Positions 30,609-39,299 of a stretch of DNA of 64,000 bases are shown here, piece by piece. Each line of letters starts with the position of its first letter. Within the stretch, counting starts at the first letter, position 1. The notes under the pieces were generated by a model. The model was given only the letters and a program-made list of their open reading frames with translations, was not told the origin of the DNA and did no database searches. The DNA lies in NCBI RefSeq assembly GCF_001421565.1, contig NZ_LMKQ01000001.1:805651-869650 (forward strand), written 5' to 3'. This DNA comes from Agromyces sp. Leaf222. GTDB taxonomy: Bacteria > Actinomycetota > Actinomycetes > Actinomycetales > Microbacteriaceae. The translations under genes and the position numbers were made by a program.

Positions 30609-31841
30609 ATGGACGGAGCGAGGATGGATTCGCCGAGCTCGACGCTCGGGGCGACGATCGACGACATCCGACGGCAGAACCTCGCGCAGGTGCTTCGGCT
30701 GGTGCACCGCGACGGTCCGATGTCGCGGTCCGAGATCACGAGGGCCACCGGGCTGAACCGATCGACGATCGGGGGCTTGGTGACCGACCTCTCGCATCGG
30801 GGGCTCGTCGTGGAGAATCCCGCGACGACGGTGCGCAAGGTGGGGAGGCCCAGCCCGTCGGTCGCGGCGTCCGACCAGGCGACCGCGATCGCCGTCAACC
30901 CCGAGGTGGACGCCATCGACGTGGCGCTCGTCGGGCTGAGCGGCCGAGTGCTCCATCGCGTCAGGTACCGGAACGAACGCATCCCGACGGCGGGCGAGTT
31001 CGTCAACGTCGTCAGCGCGATCATCGAGGGCATGCGTCCGGCGTTCGGCGACGCGACGGTGCTCGGCGTCGGCGTCGCCCTCCCCGGCCTGGTGCGCGAG
31101 GTCGACGGGTCGGTGATCCTGGCCCCGCACCTCGGCTGGCGCGACGCGCCCATCGGCCGGCTCGTCGAAGAGGCGACGGGCATGCGAGTCGTCGTCGGCA
31201 ACGACGCGAACTGCGGTGTCGTCGCCGAGAGCACGTTCGGGGCCGGGCGAGGCGACGGCGTGATCATCTACCTCAACGGCGGCGCGAGCGGCATCGGCGG
31301 CGGCATCGTCATCAACGGCCGACTCGTCGCCGGAGAGGGGGGCAACGCGGGCGAGTTCGGGCACACCGCGGTCTCGACCAAGGGCCGACGTTGCCATTGC
31401 GGGGCGAGCGGATGTCTCGAGACCGAGGTTCGGCGGGACCGGTTCGTCGAGGCGGCGGCGCTGGGCGACGTCGAGCTCGCCGTCGTGCAGGAAGCGATGG
31501 GTGCGGCGTGGCGCGACCGCGACGGGCCGGGAGGCCGGGAGATCGACCGTCAGGTGAGTCGGCTGGCCGTCGCCCTCAGATCGATCGTGAACATCTTCAA
31601 TCCACGGACCGTCATCCTCGGCGGCCACCTGGCGCACCTGCTCGCCGTCGTCGGCGAGGGCGAGCTCCACCGCCGGATCGCGCCGACGCTCCCGGGCGGC
31701 GGCAGCGAGCCGGTCATCGTGCAGGCGCGGCTCGACGACGAACTGCTGCTCATCGGCGCCGCGGAGCTGGTCTTCGCCGACACCCTCGGGGACCCGACCG
31801 TGATGCCGACGCGGATCGTCGAGCGGGCGTTCGCGCCCTGA
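30609..31841 (+). CDS. ROK-family transcriptional regulator 2
   Basis: 410 residues, same architecture as ROK 1: winged HTH (about 15-75, DDIRRQNLAQVLRLVH then MSRSEITRATGLNRSTIGGL), LYLNGG-like element IIYLNGGASGIGGGIV near 218, GEGGNAGEFGH near 240 and zinc cluster CHCGASGCLE near 262. It lies at the end of the oxidoreductase-isomerase unit and may repress the importer through the inverted repeat at 27063-27096. Three in-frame ATGs are close together (30603, 30609, 30624); 30609 has GAAAGG at the best distance. The paralogue at 23332 lies on the other side of the importer. Confidence 0.87.
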   Translation: MDGARMDSPSSTLGATIDDIRRQNLAQVLRLVHRDGPMSRSEITRATGLNRSTIGGLVTDLSHRGLVVENPATTVRKVGRPSPSVAASDQATAIAVNPEVDAIDVALVGLSGRVLHRVRYRNERIPTAGEFVNVVSAIIEGMRPAFGDATVLGVGVALPGLVREVDGSVILAPHLGWRDAPIGRLVEEATGMRVVVGNDANCGVVAESTFGAGRGDGVIIYLNGGASGIGGGIVINGRLVAGEGGNAGEFGHTAVSTKGRRCHCGASGCLETEVRRDRFVEAAALGDVELAVVQEAMGAAWRDRDGPGGREIDRQVSRLAVALRSIVNIFNPRTVILGGHLAHLLAVVGEGELHRRIAPTLPGGGSEPVIVQARLDDELLLIGAAELVFADTLGDPTVMPTRIVERAFAP

Positions 31842-31959
31842 CGCAGCGGGGCGCGCGCACCGCGGCGCGGGCCGAGGCGCGGGCCGCCGTCGCCTGCCGT
31901 CGGCCAGAGGAGCCGCGGATCCGCAGCCGCATGCCAGTCGGCGCGGTCTACCGTCGAGT

Positions 31960-32880
31960 ATGGGCGATCGGGGAACGCGCACGGCGGGGTCGTCGATCGG
32001 CGCCGCGCGCTGGCATCCGCTGCGCAGCCGGCGGCCCGATCCTCCGGCGTGGACCGCGGCGCTCGCCGAGGGCGAGGACGCCGGGTTCTTCGGGCCGGGC
32101 AGTGCGGTCTGGGCCGTCAACGGCGCGCTGCCGACGCTCGTCGCGGGCATCAGGGCGCTGCTGCTGCAGACGCTGCATCCGGGCGCGATGGCGGGGGTGC
32201 ACGACTGGTCGCGGTACCGCGAGGATCCGCTCGCGCGGCTCGACGGCACGGTGCGGTGGGTCGCCGTCACGACCTTCGGCGACCGGCGGGCGGCGGCCGC
32301 GGCATCCGCCTTCGTGTCCCGACTGCACGAGCACGTGACCGGCACCTACGTCGATGCGCAGGGCGTCGAGCGCCCGTACGCCGCGAACGATGAGGAGCTG
32401 CTGCGCTGGGTGCACGATGCGTTCACCGAGGCGTTCCTCGGTGCGCACGAGATCTGGGGAGGGCCGATCCCCGGCGGGCCGGATGCCTACGTCCGCGAGT
32501 GGGCCGAGGCCGGGAGCCTGATGGGGGTGACCGATCCGCCGACCACGGTGGCGGCGCTGCGCGGCGAGATGGCGGGGTTCCTCGTCGACGCCAAGCGCGA
32601 TGAGCGGGTCGTCGAGACCGTGCACTTCCTGCGCCGGCCGGGCCTGCCGGGACTCACCGGGCGGCTGTACCCGATCCTGTTCGGCGGTGCGGTCGCCTCG
32701 CTGGCCCCGCACCAGCGGGAGCTGCTCGGGCTCAGGCGGCCGTGGTGGCCGGCGATCACGCTCACTCGCCTGCTGCTCGCCGTCGCGCGCCGCCTGCTCG
32801 GCGCGATGTCGCCGAGCGAGCGCAACGCGCGGGCGAGGGTCGCGCGGCTGGGGCGGACCGGGTCCACTGCGTCCGACTGA
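31960..32880 (+). CDS. MpaB/latex-clearing-like oxygenase family protein (DUF2236)
   Basis: 306 residues. LLLQTLHPGAMAGVHDWSRY (about residues 66-85) with its conserved histidine, and WVHDAFTEAFL near 150, define the DUF2236 family related to MpaB and rubber oxygenase Lcp, which use haem b through conserved histidines. Actual substrates of actinobacterial members are mostly unknown. There is no signal peptide. A TACCGT box five bases before the ATG and the lack of a ribosome site suggest a leaderless mRNA. The gene stands alone 118 bases after ROK 2. Confidence 0.8.
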   Translation: MGDRGTRTAGSSIGAARWHPLRSRRPDPPAWTAALAEGEDAGFFGPGSAVWAVNGALPTLVAGIRALLLQTLHPGAMAGVHDWSRYREDPLARLDGTVRWVAVTTFGDRRAAAAASAFVSRLHEHVTGTYVDAQGVERPYAANDEELLRWVHDAFTEAFLGAHEIWGGPIPGGPDAYVREWAEAGSLMGVTDPPTTVAALRGEMAGFLVDAKRDERVVETVHFLRRPGLPGLTGRLYPILFGGAVASLAPHQRELLGLRRPWWPAITLTRLLLAVARRLLGAMSPSERNARARVARLGRTGSTASD

Positions 32881-32947
32881 CCGGGCTCGCCCCCCGGCAG
32901 GCTGTCGCCGAGGGAACGCTACGCTCGGCCCGGGAGGTGATGCGTCG

Positions 32948-34162
32948 ATGGGCGATGCAGCCGGGCTGACGACGACCGCGAGGATCGGATTCCGTCGCGA
33001 CCTCCTGAGGCCGTCGGGTTCCGAGCGTGCCGACCGCGTCGCCTTCGTCGAGCTGTTCTTCGACCTCGTGTTCGTGTTCGCGCTCACCCAGCTCGGCACG
33101 TACCTCTACGCCAACCAGACACCGCTCGGGGCGTTCGAGGGGGCGTTGACCGTCACCGCGCTGTGGTGGGCGTGGATCTCGACGAGCTGGCTGACGAACT
33201 GGCTCGACCCGGTGAAGCTGCCGGTGCGGGGCGCCGTCATCGTGCTCGCCTTCGTGGCGCTCGTGCTGAGCGTGTCGATCGCCGAGGCGTTCGGCGACCG
33301 GGCGTGGGCGTTCGCGATCGCCTACGTCGTGCTCCAACTCGGCCGGGCGGTGTTCATCGTGCTGGCGGCGGCACGACACGATGCGGCACTGGCGCGGGAC
33401 TTCTCGTGCGTGCTCGTCTGGACCACGGCGGGGTCGGCACTCTGGCTGGTCGGCGCACTGCTGCCGCTGCCCGTGCAGCTGCCGTTCTGGGCGGCGGCCA
33501 TCGGCATCGAACTGCTCGGCAGCGTGCTCGGGTATCCGGTGCCGCGGCTCGGCCGGGTCGAGGTCGGGGCGTGGGATGTCTCGGGCCCGCACATCGCGGA
33601 GCGGTCGGCGCTGTTCGTGCTCATCGCCCTCGGCGAGGGCCTGCTCGTCACGGGATTCCAGGTCGTCGACTCCGAGGCATCCGTCGAGGTGGCCGTGGCG
33701 CTCGTGACCGCGTTCGTCGCGGGGGCGGCCTGCTGGTGGATCTACTTCGACCACGGGGAACGCGTCGGCCCCGAGGCGATCGCAGCGCACGAGGCGCCGG
33801 CGCGACTGGCCCGCACCGCGTACTCGTGGGTGCACCTGCTCATCATCGCGGGCATCGTCATGCTCGGCGTCGGCGACAAGGAGATCCTGGCGCATCCGCA
33901 CGAGCACAGCGCGGCCGCCGTGTTCACGGTCATCGGCGGACCGCTGCTGTTCCTCGGCGGCACGCTGCTGTTCCGGCGCGTGCTCGAGGGGCGCTGGATG
34001 CGGGCGCAGCTGGCGGGGCTCGGCCTGCTCGTGCTGCTGGCCGCCCTGAGCTGGCTGCTCGAGCCGCTGCTCATGAGCGTGCTCGCCGCGCTCGTGCTCG
34101 TCGCGACCGCTGCGGGCGAGACCGTCGAGCGCCTCCGCACCGGCCGGCGCACCGGCGGCTGA
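32948..34162 (+). CDS. ltrA: Low temperature requirement protein A (LtrA) family membrane protein
   Basis: 404 residues, about 11 hydrophobic helices. DRVAFVELFFDLVFVFALTQ at the N-terminus and the HIAERSALFVLIALGEGLLV motif mid-protein are the family's hallmarks. First named from a Listeria mutant unable to grow in the cold; molecular function remains unclear. The start is the ATG ten bases after GGGAGGTGA; an ATG at 32940 is in another frame. It lies 67 bases after the MpaB-like gene. Confidence 0.88.
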   Translation: MGDAAGLTTTARIGFRRDLLRPSGSERADRVAFVELFFDLVFVFALTQLGTYLYANQTPLGAFEGALTVTALWWAWISTSWLTNWLDPVKLPVRGAVIVLAFVALVLSVSIAEAFGDRAWAFAIAYVVLQLGRAVFIVLAAARHDAALARDFSCVLVWTTAGSALWLVGALLPLPVQLPFWAAAIGIELLGSVLGYPVPRLGRVEVGAWDVSGPHIAERSALFVLIALGEGLLVTGFQVVDSEASVEVAVALVTAFVAGAACWWIYFDHGERVGPEAIAAHEAPARLARTAYSWVHLLIIAGIVMLGVGDKEILAHPHEHSAAAVFTVIGGPLLFLGGTLLFRRVLEGRWMRAQLAGLGLLVLLAALSWLLEPLLMSVLAALVLVATAAGETVERLRTGRRTGG

Positions 34163-34251
34163 GCCGCGTACGCGGCAGCGCGCCGCATGAGTCACGGCTT
34201 CGGCGAGCGGATGCCGCGTGGCGGCGCGGCTGCGGTCGGTAGCCTCGCGGT

Positions 34252-35448
34252 ATGAGCGAATCCGGTGAGCCGAGGGCCTGGCGTCCCGGCACCGTGCGCG
34301 ACGCCGCCGGAGGGATCCTCGCGCTCACGATCGCGACGTTCCTCGCCGTCACGACCGAGATGCTGCCGGTCGGCGTGCTGCCGGCGATGGGCGAGGAGCT
34401 CGGCGTCACGGAGTCGATCGCCGGGCTGCTCGTGACCGTCTACGCGTTCATGGTCGCCGCGCTCGCCGTGCCCCTGACCCTCTGGACCCGGCGGCTGCCG
34501 CGCAAGGCACTGCTGCTCGGCACGCTCGCGGCGTACACGGCCGGCAACGTCGTCGTCGCGCTCGCGCCGACGTTCGCGGTGGTCGCGGCCGGCCGGGCGA
34601 TCGGCGGCGTCGCGCACGCCCTGTTCTTCTCGCTGAGCATCGCCTACGGGTCGCGGCTGGTGCGAGCCGAGTTCACCGGCCGCGCGCTCGCGCTCGTGAC
34701 GGCCGGCGCATCGGCGGGCTTCGTGCTCGGCGTTCCACTGTCGACGTCGCTCGGCACGGCGGTCGGGTGGCGGGTCGCCTTCGGCGTGCTCGCCGTCGCC
34801 TGCGCGATCACCCTCGTGCTCGTGGCGGTGCTGCTGCCCGCAGTGGCGGTCGAGCCGGCCGCCGATCGAGCGGACCCCGAGCGGATGCTGCGGCGCGGGC
34901 GCCTCGCGATGGTCTCGGTGGCGAACGCGCTCGTCTACCTGGGGCAGTACACCGTCTACACGTACGTGGCCGTGATCCTGCTCGCGGCGGGGATCGAGGC
35001 GAGCGGCATCGGACCGGTGCTGCTCCTGCTCGGCGGCCTCGGGCTCGCGGGCACGTGGTTCGCCGGCGTCTCGCTCGACCGCCGGCCGCGCTCGAGCCTG
35101 CTGCTCGTGCTCGGCGTGATGGTGGTCGGACTGGTCGCGCTCGGGCTGGCGTTCCCCGGGGCCGTCGGCGTGCTCGCGGCCTCCGCCCTGTGGGGCGCCG
35201 CGTTCGGGGCGGTGGCGTCGAGCTTCCAGACGGCCGCGATCCGCACCCGCGGTGCGACGCCCGACCTGATCGGCGCCCTCGTGAACGCCACCGCGAACAT
35301 CGGCATCGGCGGCGGCGCGGCGCTCGGCGGCGCGGTGCTCGCCGGTGTCGGACTCGACTGGGTCGCGTACTGCGGTGCTGCGCTCGTGCTCGCCGGCGCA
35401 CTGGTCGTGCTGCTGGCGCGCCGGGCGTTCCCGTCGGCGCCCGGATAG
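34252..35448 (+). CDS. MFS drug/sugar efflux transporter (DHA1, AraJ/Cmx-like)
   Basis: 398 residues with 12 hydrophobic segments. TIATFLAVTTEMLPVGVLPA, the motif A-like TLWTRRLPRKALL, and motif C in GASAGFVLGVPLSTSLG indicate a proton-driven exporter of the DHA1 branch (AraJ, Cmx chloramphenicol exporters). Substrate unknown. TAGCCT at 34240-34245 lies six bases before the ATG with no Shine-Dalgarno, the pattern of a leaderless actinobacterial transcript. A GCGGATGCCGCG word precedes the promoter (34207-34218). Confidence 0.82.
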   Translation: MSESGEPRAWRPGTVRDAAGGILALTIATFLAVTTEMLPVGVLPAMGEELGVTESIAGLLVTVYAFMVAALAVPLTLWTRRLPRKALLLGTLAAYTAGNVVVALAPTFAVVAAGRAIGGVAHALFFSLSIAYGSRLVRAEFTGRALALVTAGASAGFVLGVPLSTSLGTAVGWRVAFGVLAVACAITLVLVAVLLPAVAVEPAADRADPERMLRRGRLAMVSVANALVYLGQYTVYTYVAVILLAAGIEASGIGPVLLLLGGLGLAGTWFAGVSLDRRPRSSLLLVLGVMVVGLVALGLAFPGAVGVLAASALWGAAFGAVASSFQTAAIRTRGATPDLIGALVNATANIGIGGGAALGGAVLAGVGLDWVAYCGAALVLAGALVVLLARRAFPSAPG

Positions 35449-35551
35449 TCGCGCGCAGGGCCGGGCGGCGCCGTCCTGCCGGATCCCGAGCCCCTGGGAC
35501 TCCACGCCCGGATCCGACATCCGCCGGCCCGGTCTCGCTAGGGTGAGCCTC

Positions 35552-37111
35552 ATGGATCCCGTCGTGACCACGCTCGTGATCCTCGCGCTCGCCATCGCGG
35601 CGTTCATGTCGAACCGGGTGCCGCTCGGCATCGTCGCGATCGGCGTCTCGGTCGCGCTGTGGGCCACTGGCATCCTCGACCTCGGTCAGGCCCTGTCGGG
35701 GTTCGGCGACCCGACCGTGATCTTCATCGCGGCGCTGTTCGTCGTGAGCGAGGCCCTCGACGCGACGGGCGTCACGGCGTGGGCCGGCCAGCAGGTCATC
35801 GGGCGAGCCGGCACCGGGCGCAAGGTGCTGCTCGTGGTCGTCTGCCTGCTCGTCGCGGCGGTGACCGCGCTCATCAGCGTGAACGGCGCGGTCGCGGCGC
35901 TGATCCCCGTCGTCGTGGTGGTCGCGACGCGCGCGGGCGTTGCGCCGTCGCAGATGCTCATGCCGCTCGCGTTCTCGGCGCATGCGGGGTCGCTGCTCGC
36001 GCTCACCGGCACCCCCGTGAACATCATCGTGAGCGAGGCGGCGGCGGATGCCGGGGCTCGCCCGTTCGGCTTCTTCGAGTTCGGGCTGGTCGGCGTTCCG
36101 CTCGTCGTGGGCACCGTGCTGATCATCGCCCTGCTCGGTCGGCGGCTGCTGCCGAGCCGTGCGCCGTCGATCCTCCCGCAGGACGTGTCGGCGCACGCGC
36201 GTGCCCTGCGCAGCCAGTACAGGTTGCCAGAGGGCACCGAACTCCTCGGCGTGCGCCGCGGCGCGACCGAGGTCGTGGTGGCTCCCCGCTCGTCGCTCAT
36301 CGGACTTCACCTGTTCCCCGGCATGGTGACGCCGAGCGGCGACCTCGTGGTGCTCGCCGTGCAGCGCGGCGGGGAGGACCTGGTCGGCGCCGAGACGACC
36401 CTGCAGGCGGGCGACACGCTGCTGCTCGGCGGCGGTTGGGACGAGCTGGAGCGCAACACGGCGGGCCCTGAGGTGCTCGTCGTCGACGATCCGGCTCGGG
36501 TCCGGCGCTCCGTGCCGCTCGGCGACGGGGCGAAGCGGGCGATCGGCGTGCTCGCAGTCATGGTCGTGCTCCTCGCCACGGGGATCGTGCCGGCCGCGAT
36601 CGCAGGTCTCGCCGCGGCATCCGCCCTCGTGCTCCTGCGCGTGGTGACGCCGACGCAGGCGTACCGCAGCGTCTCTTGGACGACCGTCGTGCTGGTCGCC
36701 GGCATGATCCCGCTGTCGACCGCGTTCATCACGACCGGCACGGCCGACGTGATCGCCGGCGGCCTGCTGAGCCTCGTGGGGGAGTCGACGCCGTACCTGG
36801 CGCTCGCCGCCATGTGCGTGCTCACCATGGTGCTCGGCCAGCTCATCTCGAACACCGCGACGGTGCTCATCGTCGCGCCCATCGCGGTCGTCGTCGCCGC
36901 CGACCTCGGCGTCTCGGTACTGCCGTTCATGATGGCGCTGACCGTCTCGGGCGCGGCATCGTTCCTGACGCCGGTCGCGACGCCGGCCAACACGATGGTG
37001 CTCGAACCCGGCGGCTACCGCTTCGGCGACTACTGGAAGCTCGGGCTGCCGCTCCTGCTGTTCTTCCTGCTGGTCGCGGTGCTCTACGTGCCGCTGATCT
37101 GGCCGTTCTGA
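35552..37111 (+). CDS. SLC13/DASS-family anion transporter with a TrkA-C domain
   Basis: 519 residues: membrane helices in two blocks (about 1-205 and 320-519) separated by an RCK_C/TrkA-C regulatory domain (about 228-310; ELLGVRRGATEVVVAPRSSL and LQAGDTLLLGG). SAHAGSLLALTGTPVNIIVSE and SGAASFLTPVATPANTMV are the paired hairpin-loop motifs of divalent anion:sodium symporters (sulfate, di- or tricarboxylates). TAGGGT (35539-35544) lies seven bases before the ATG, so the mRNA is probably leaderless. Family members usually carry two TrkA-C domains; only one is clear here. Confidence 0.85.
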   Translation: MDPVVTTLVILALAIAAFMSNRVPLGIVAIGVSVALWATGILDLGQALSGFGDPTVIFIAALFVVSEALDATGVTAWAGQQVIGRAGTGRKVLLVVVCLLVAAVTALISVNGAVAALIPVVVVVATRAGVAPSQMLMPLAFSAHAGSLLALTGTPVNIIVSEAAADAGARPFGFFEFGLVGVPLVVGTVLIIALLGRRLLPSRAPSILPQDVSAHARALRSQYRLPEGTELLGVRRGATEVVVAPRSSLIGLHLFPGMVTPSGDLVVLAVQRGGEDLVGAETTLQAGDTLLLGGGWDELERNTAGPEVLVVDDPARVRRSVPLGDGAKRAIGVLAVMVVLLATGIVPAAIAGLAAASALVLLRVVTPTQAYRSVSWTTVVLVAGMIPLSTAFITTGTADVIAGGLLSLVGESTPYLALAAMCVLTMVLGQLISNTATVLIVAPIAVVVAADLGVSVLPFMMALTVSGAASFLTPVATPANTMVLEPGGYRFGDYWKLGLPLLLFFLLVAVLYVPLIWPF

Positions 37112-37186
37112 CGCCGGTCGTCCGGCGCCGCAGCCTGCGAATCCGCCGACGGGACTCACGGTTCGCGCGATTCCGGGGTATTCTCG

Positions 37187-37210
37187 CGACACGCGTTATA
37201 TCGCGTGTCG
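37187..37210. promoter_or_regulatory. Perfect 9-bp inverted repeat around TTATAT, psp operon promoter/operator
   Basis: CGACACGCG (37187-37195) and CGCGTGTCG (37202-37210) flank TTATAT. The A/T centre resembles a -10 box, so protein binding here would compete directly with RNA polymerase. It lies 34 bases before the first gene of the PspA operon. Confidence 0.55.
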
Positions 37211-37244
37211 ACGGAGTCGTCGATCACGACTTGGGGGTGGTGCA

Positions 37245-37868
37245 GTGACGGGCATCGAAGTGGTGCTGGGCGTGCTGGGGGGCATCGTGCTGTTCTCGCT
37301 CGCCGTCATGGTGACGTTCGTGCTCATCGTGCGAGCGGCCGTACGGCGTGTGCGCCGCAACCGCGCCGTGAGCGGCGCCGCGCTGCGGGCCAGGGCCAAG
37401 GTCAGCCGGGGTGCGCAACGCCCGGTGCTCGCCCTGCGTGTGCGACTCGACGAGGCGCTGCGCAGTGGCGGTGCGGCCGTCGAGCTCGTCGCGGGCGGCG
37501 GCGGATCCCGCGGCGAGCTGCCGCGCCTGTTCGGGCGCATCGCCGACGAGGGAGGCGTGCTCGACCTGCAGCTGCGCCTCATGGAGTCCGAGCACGACAC
37601 CGCCGTGCTCGCCGAGGAGTTGCCCGCAGCACGTCATCGCGTCGACCAGGTCGAACAGCTCGTTCGGCATGTGCGGTCGGCCGTGGCATCCGGGCTCTCG
37701 GGAACCACCGACGACACGCTCGCCGTGCTCAGGTCGGATGTCGACCGCGAGGTCGCCGCGCTGCACGCGGGCATCGAGGAGCTGCAGGCGCTCAATCGGC
37801 GCGACGGGCGCTTCGCCGCGCCGTCGCCGCAGGCTTCAACCGTTCGAGATGAGGGGAACCGACCATGA
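37245..37868 (+). CDS. Single-pass membrane protein with coiled-coil, cotranscribed with PspA
   Basis: 207 residues from a GTG preceded by GGGGGTGG. One N-terminal membrane helix (about 4-30) followed by RRVRRNR, then a mainly helical cytoplasmic part (LALRVRLDEALRSGG, LDLQLRLMESEHDTAVLAEE, ARHRVDQVEQLVRHVRSAV). I recognise no named family. Its stop overlaps the PspA start as ATGA, so the two are translationally coupled. A membrane partner that recruits PspA is the natural guess, comparable in position to PspM/PspN of other actinobacteria, but no homology is claimed. Confidence 0.7.
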   Translation: MTGIEVVLGVLGGIVLFSLAVMVTFVLIVRAAVRRVRRNRAVSGAALRARAKVSRGAQRPVLALRVRLDEALRSGGAAVELVAGGGGSRGELPRLFGRIADEGGVLDLQLRLMESEHDTAVLAEELPAARHRVDQVEQLVRHVRSAVASGLSGTTDDTLAVLRSDVDREVAALHAGIEELQALNRRDGRFAAPSPQASTVRDEGNRP

Positions 37869-38650
37869 GCAGCAGTAGCAACACCTCGCGGATGCGAACG
37901 ATCTTCCGCAGCAAGACGACGAAGGCGCTCGACCGCATCGAGGACCCGCGGGAGACCCTCGACGACAGCTACGACCAGCAGGTGAAGCTCCTGCAGCAGG
38001 TGCGCGTCGCCGTCGCCGACGTCGCGACCGCGAAGAAGCGCATCGAGCTGCAGGGCGAGGAGATGGGCGCGCGTTACCAGCGCCTCGGCTCGCAGGCGGC
38101 CGAGGCGCTCGCGCAGGGGCGCGAAGACCTCGCGCGCGCCGCACTCGAGCGCCGCGCGATGCTCGAGAGCCAGGTCGCGCAGCTGCAGCAGCAGTTCACG
38201 GCGCTCGACCGGCAGACGGCGCAGTTGCAGGAGCGCGAGCGTCGCCTCACCGACCAGGTCGCCGCGTTCCGCATCGAGAAGGAGACCATCAAGGCGACCT
38301 ACACCGCCTCCGAGGCCCAGGTGCGGGCGAACGAGGCCGTGTCGGGCATCAGCAACAGCATCACGGATGTCGGGTCCAGCCTCGATCGCGCACGCGACCG
38401 CGTCGCCCAGATGCAGGCCCGTGCGGCCGCGACCGACGAGCTGCTCGCGAGCGGCGCCCTGACCGACCTCACCGCCGCGCCCGACGCCGACATCGAGCGT
38501 CAGCTCGCCGTCATCTCGGCGCAGGCCGAGATCGAGCGTCAGCTCGAGGCGCTGAAGGGCGGTTCCGGCGCCGCCGGCGGCGCATCCGCGCAGCCGGGTT
38601 CGGGCGGCTGGACGAGCATCGGGCAGGCGGGGCCGGCCGGTCAGGGCTGA
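37865..38650 (+). CDS. pspA: Phage shock protein A (PspA/IM30, ESCRT-III-like)
   Basis: 261 residues, almost entirely alpha-helical coiled-coil: RMRTIFRSKTTKALDRIEDP at the N-terminus (membrane-sensing end), long heptad stretch QLQQQFTALDRQTAQLQERE, and a Gly/Ala-rich C-terminal tail (GGSGAAGGASAQPGSGGW) not found in proteobacterial PspA. It binds damaged membranes and keeps the proton gradient. Translationally coupled to the membrane protein upstream; both share the inverted-repeat promoter. Confidence 0.88.
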   Translation: MSSSSNTSRMRTIFRSKTTKALDRIEDPRETLDDSYDQQVKLLQQVRVAVADVATAKKRIELQGEEMGARYQRLGSQAAEALAQGREDLARAALERRAMLESQVAQLQQQFTALDRQTAQLQERERRLTDQVAAFRIEKETIKATYTASEAQVRANEAVSGISNSITDVGSSLDRARDRVAQMQARAAATDELLASGALTDLTAAPDADIERQLAVISAQAEIERQLEALKGGSGAAGGASAQPGSGGWTSIGQAGPAGQG

Positions 38651-38675
38651 GCCAGAGCGCCATCCCGTCGAGGCG

Positions 38676-39299
38676 TCAGCGCAGGATGCCGCGCTGACGG
38701 GCCGCGGCGACCGCGGCCGTGCGCGACGACACGTTCAGCTTCGAGAAGACGTGCGCCAGGTGCGACTTCACGGTGGTCTCGCTGACGAAGAGCTCGGCGG
38801 CGATCGCGGTGTTGGATCGCCCGGCGGCGACGAGTTCGAGCACCTCGATCTCGCGTGAACTCAGGCTCACCGAGGGTGCACGCATGCGGTCGAGCAGTCG
38901 TGAGGCGATGACCGGGGCGAGGGCGCTCTCGCCAGCTGCGGCGGCACGCACCGCCGCGAGGAGCTCGTGCGGCGGGGCATCCTTCAGCAGGTAGCCGCTC
39001 GCGCCGGCCTCGACCGCGCCGAGGATGTCGGCGTCGGAGTCGTAGTTCGTGAGCACCAGCACGTACGGCGGGGCGCTGAGCGAGCGGATGCGCCGGGTCG
39101 CGTCGGCCCCGGTGCCGCCGTTCGCGCCGAACTGGAGGTCCATGAGCACCACGTCGGGATTCTCGCGCTCCGCGGCGCGCACGGCCTCATCGCCCGATGC
39201 GGCCTCGGCGACGACGTCGACGTCGGGCTCCTGGCCGAAGAGCGCGACGAGCCCGGCTCGCACGATGGGGTGGTCGTCGGCGATCACGATGCGGATCAT
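38676..39299 (-). CDS. NarL/LuxR-family response regulator
   Basis: 207 residues. Receiver domain with acidic pocket D8-D9, phospho-acceptor D54 (VVLMDLQFG) and YVLVLTNYDSDADI switch region; LuxR-type HTH at about 143-200 (LSSREIEVLELVAAGRSNTA, ETTVKSHLAHVFSKL). Its start overlaps the histidine kinase stop by four bases (ATGA). It probably activates or represses the divergent ABC exporter operon starting at 40707. Confidence 0.93.
   Translation of the reverse strand: MIRIVIADDHPIVRAGLVALFGQEPDVDVVAEAASGDEAVRAAERENPDVVLMDLQFGANGGTGADATRRIRSLSAPPYVLVLTNYDSDADILGAVEAGASGYLLKDAPPHELLAAVRAAAAGESALAPVIASRLLDRMRAPSVSLSSREIEVLELVAAGRSNTAIAAELFVSETTVKSHLAHVFSKLNVSSRTAAVAAARQRGILR

Noticed and set aside
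23332..31841. Two ROK proteins as sugar kinases
   Set aside because: Both have an N-terminal winged helix and the regulator-type arrangement; the length near 410 residues fits repressors, not the roughly 300-residue kinases.
37187..37210. ClgR binding site upstream of the psp operon
   Set aside because: ClgR sites have CGC and GCG about five bases apart. Here the corresponding triplets are eight bases apart and the longer perfect repeat does not match the consensus, so I only call it an unassigned operator.
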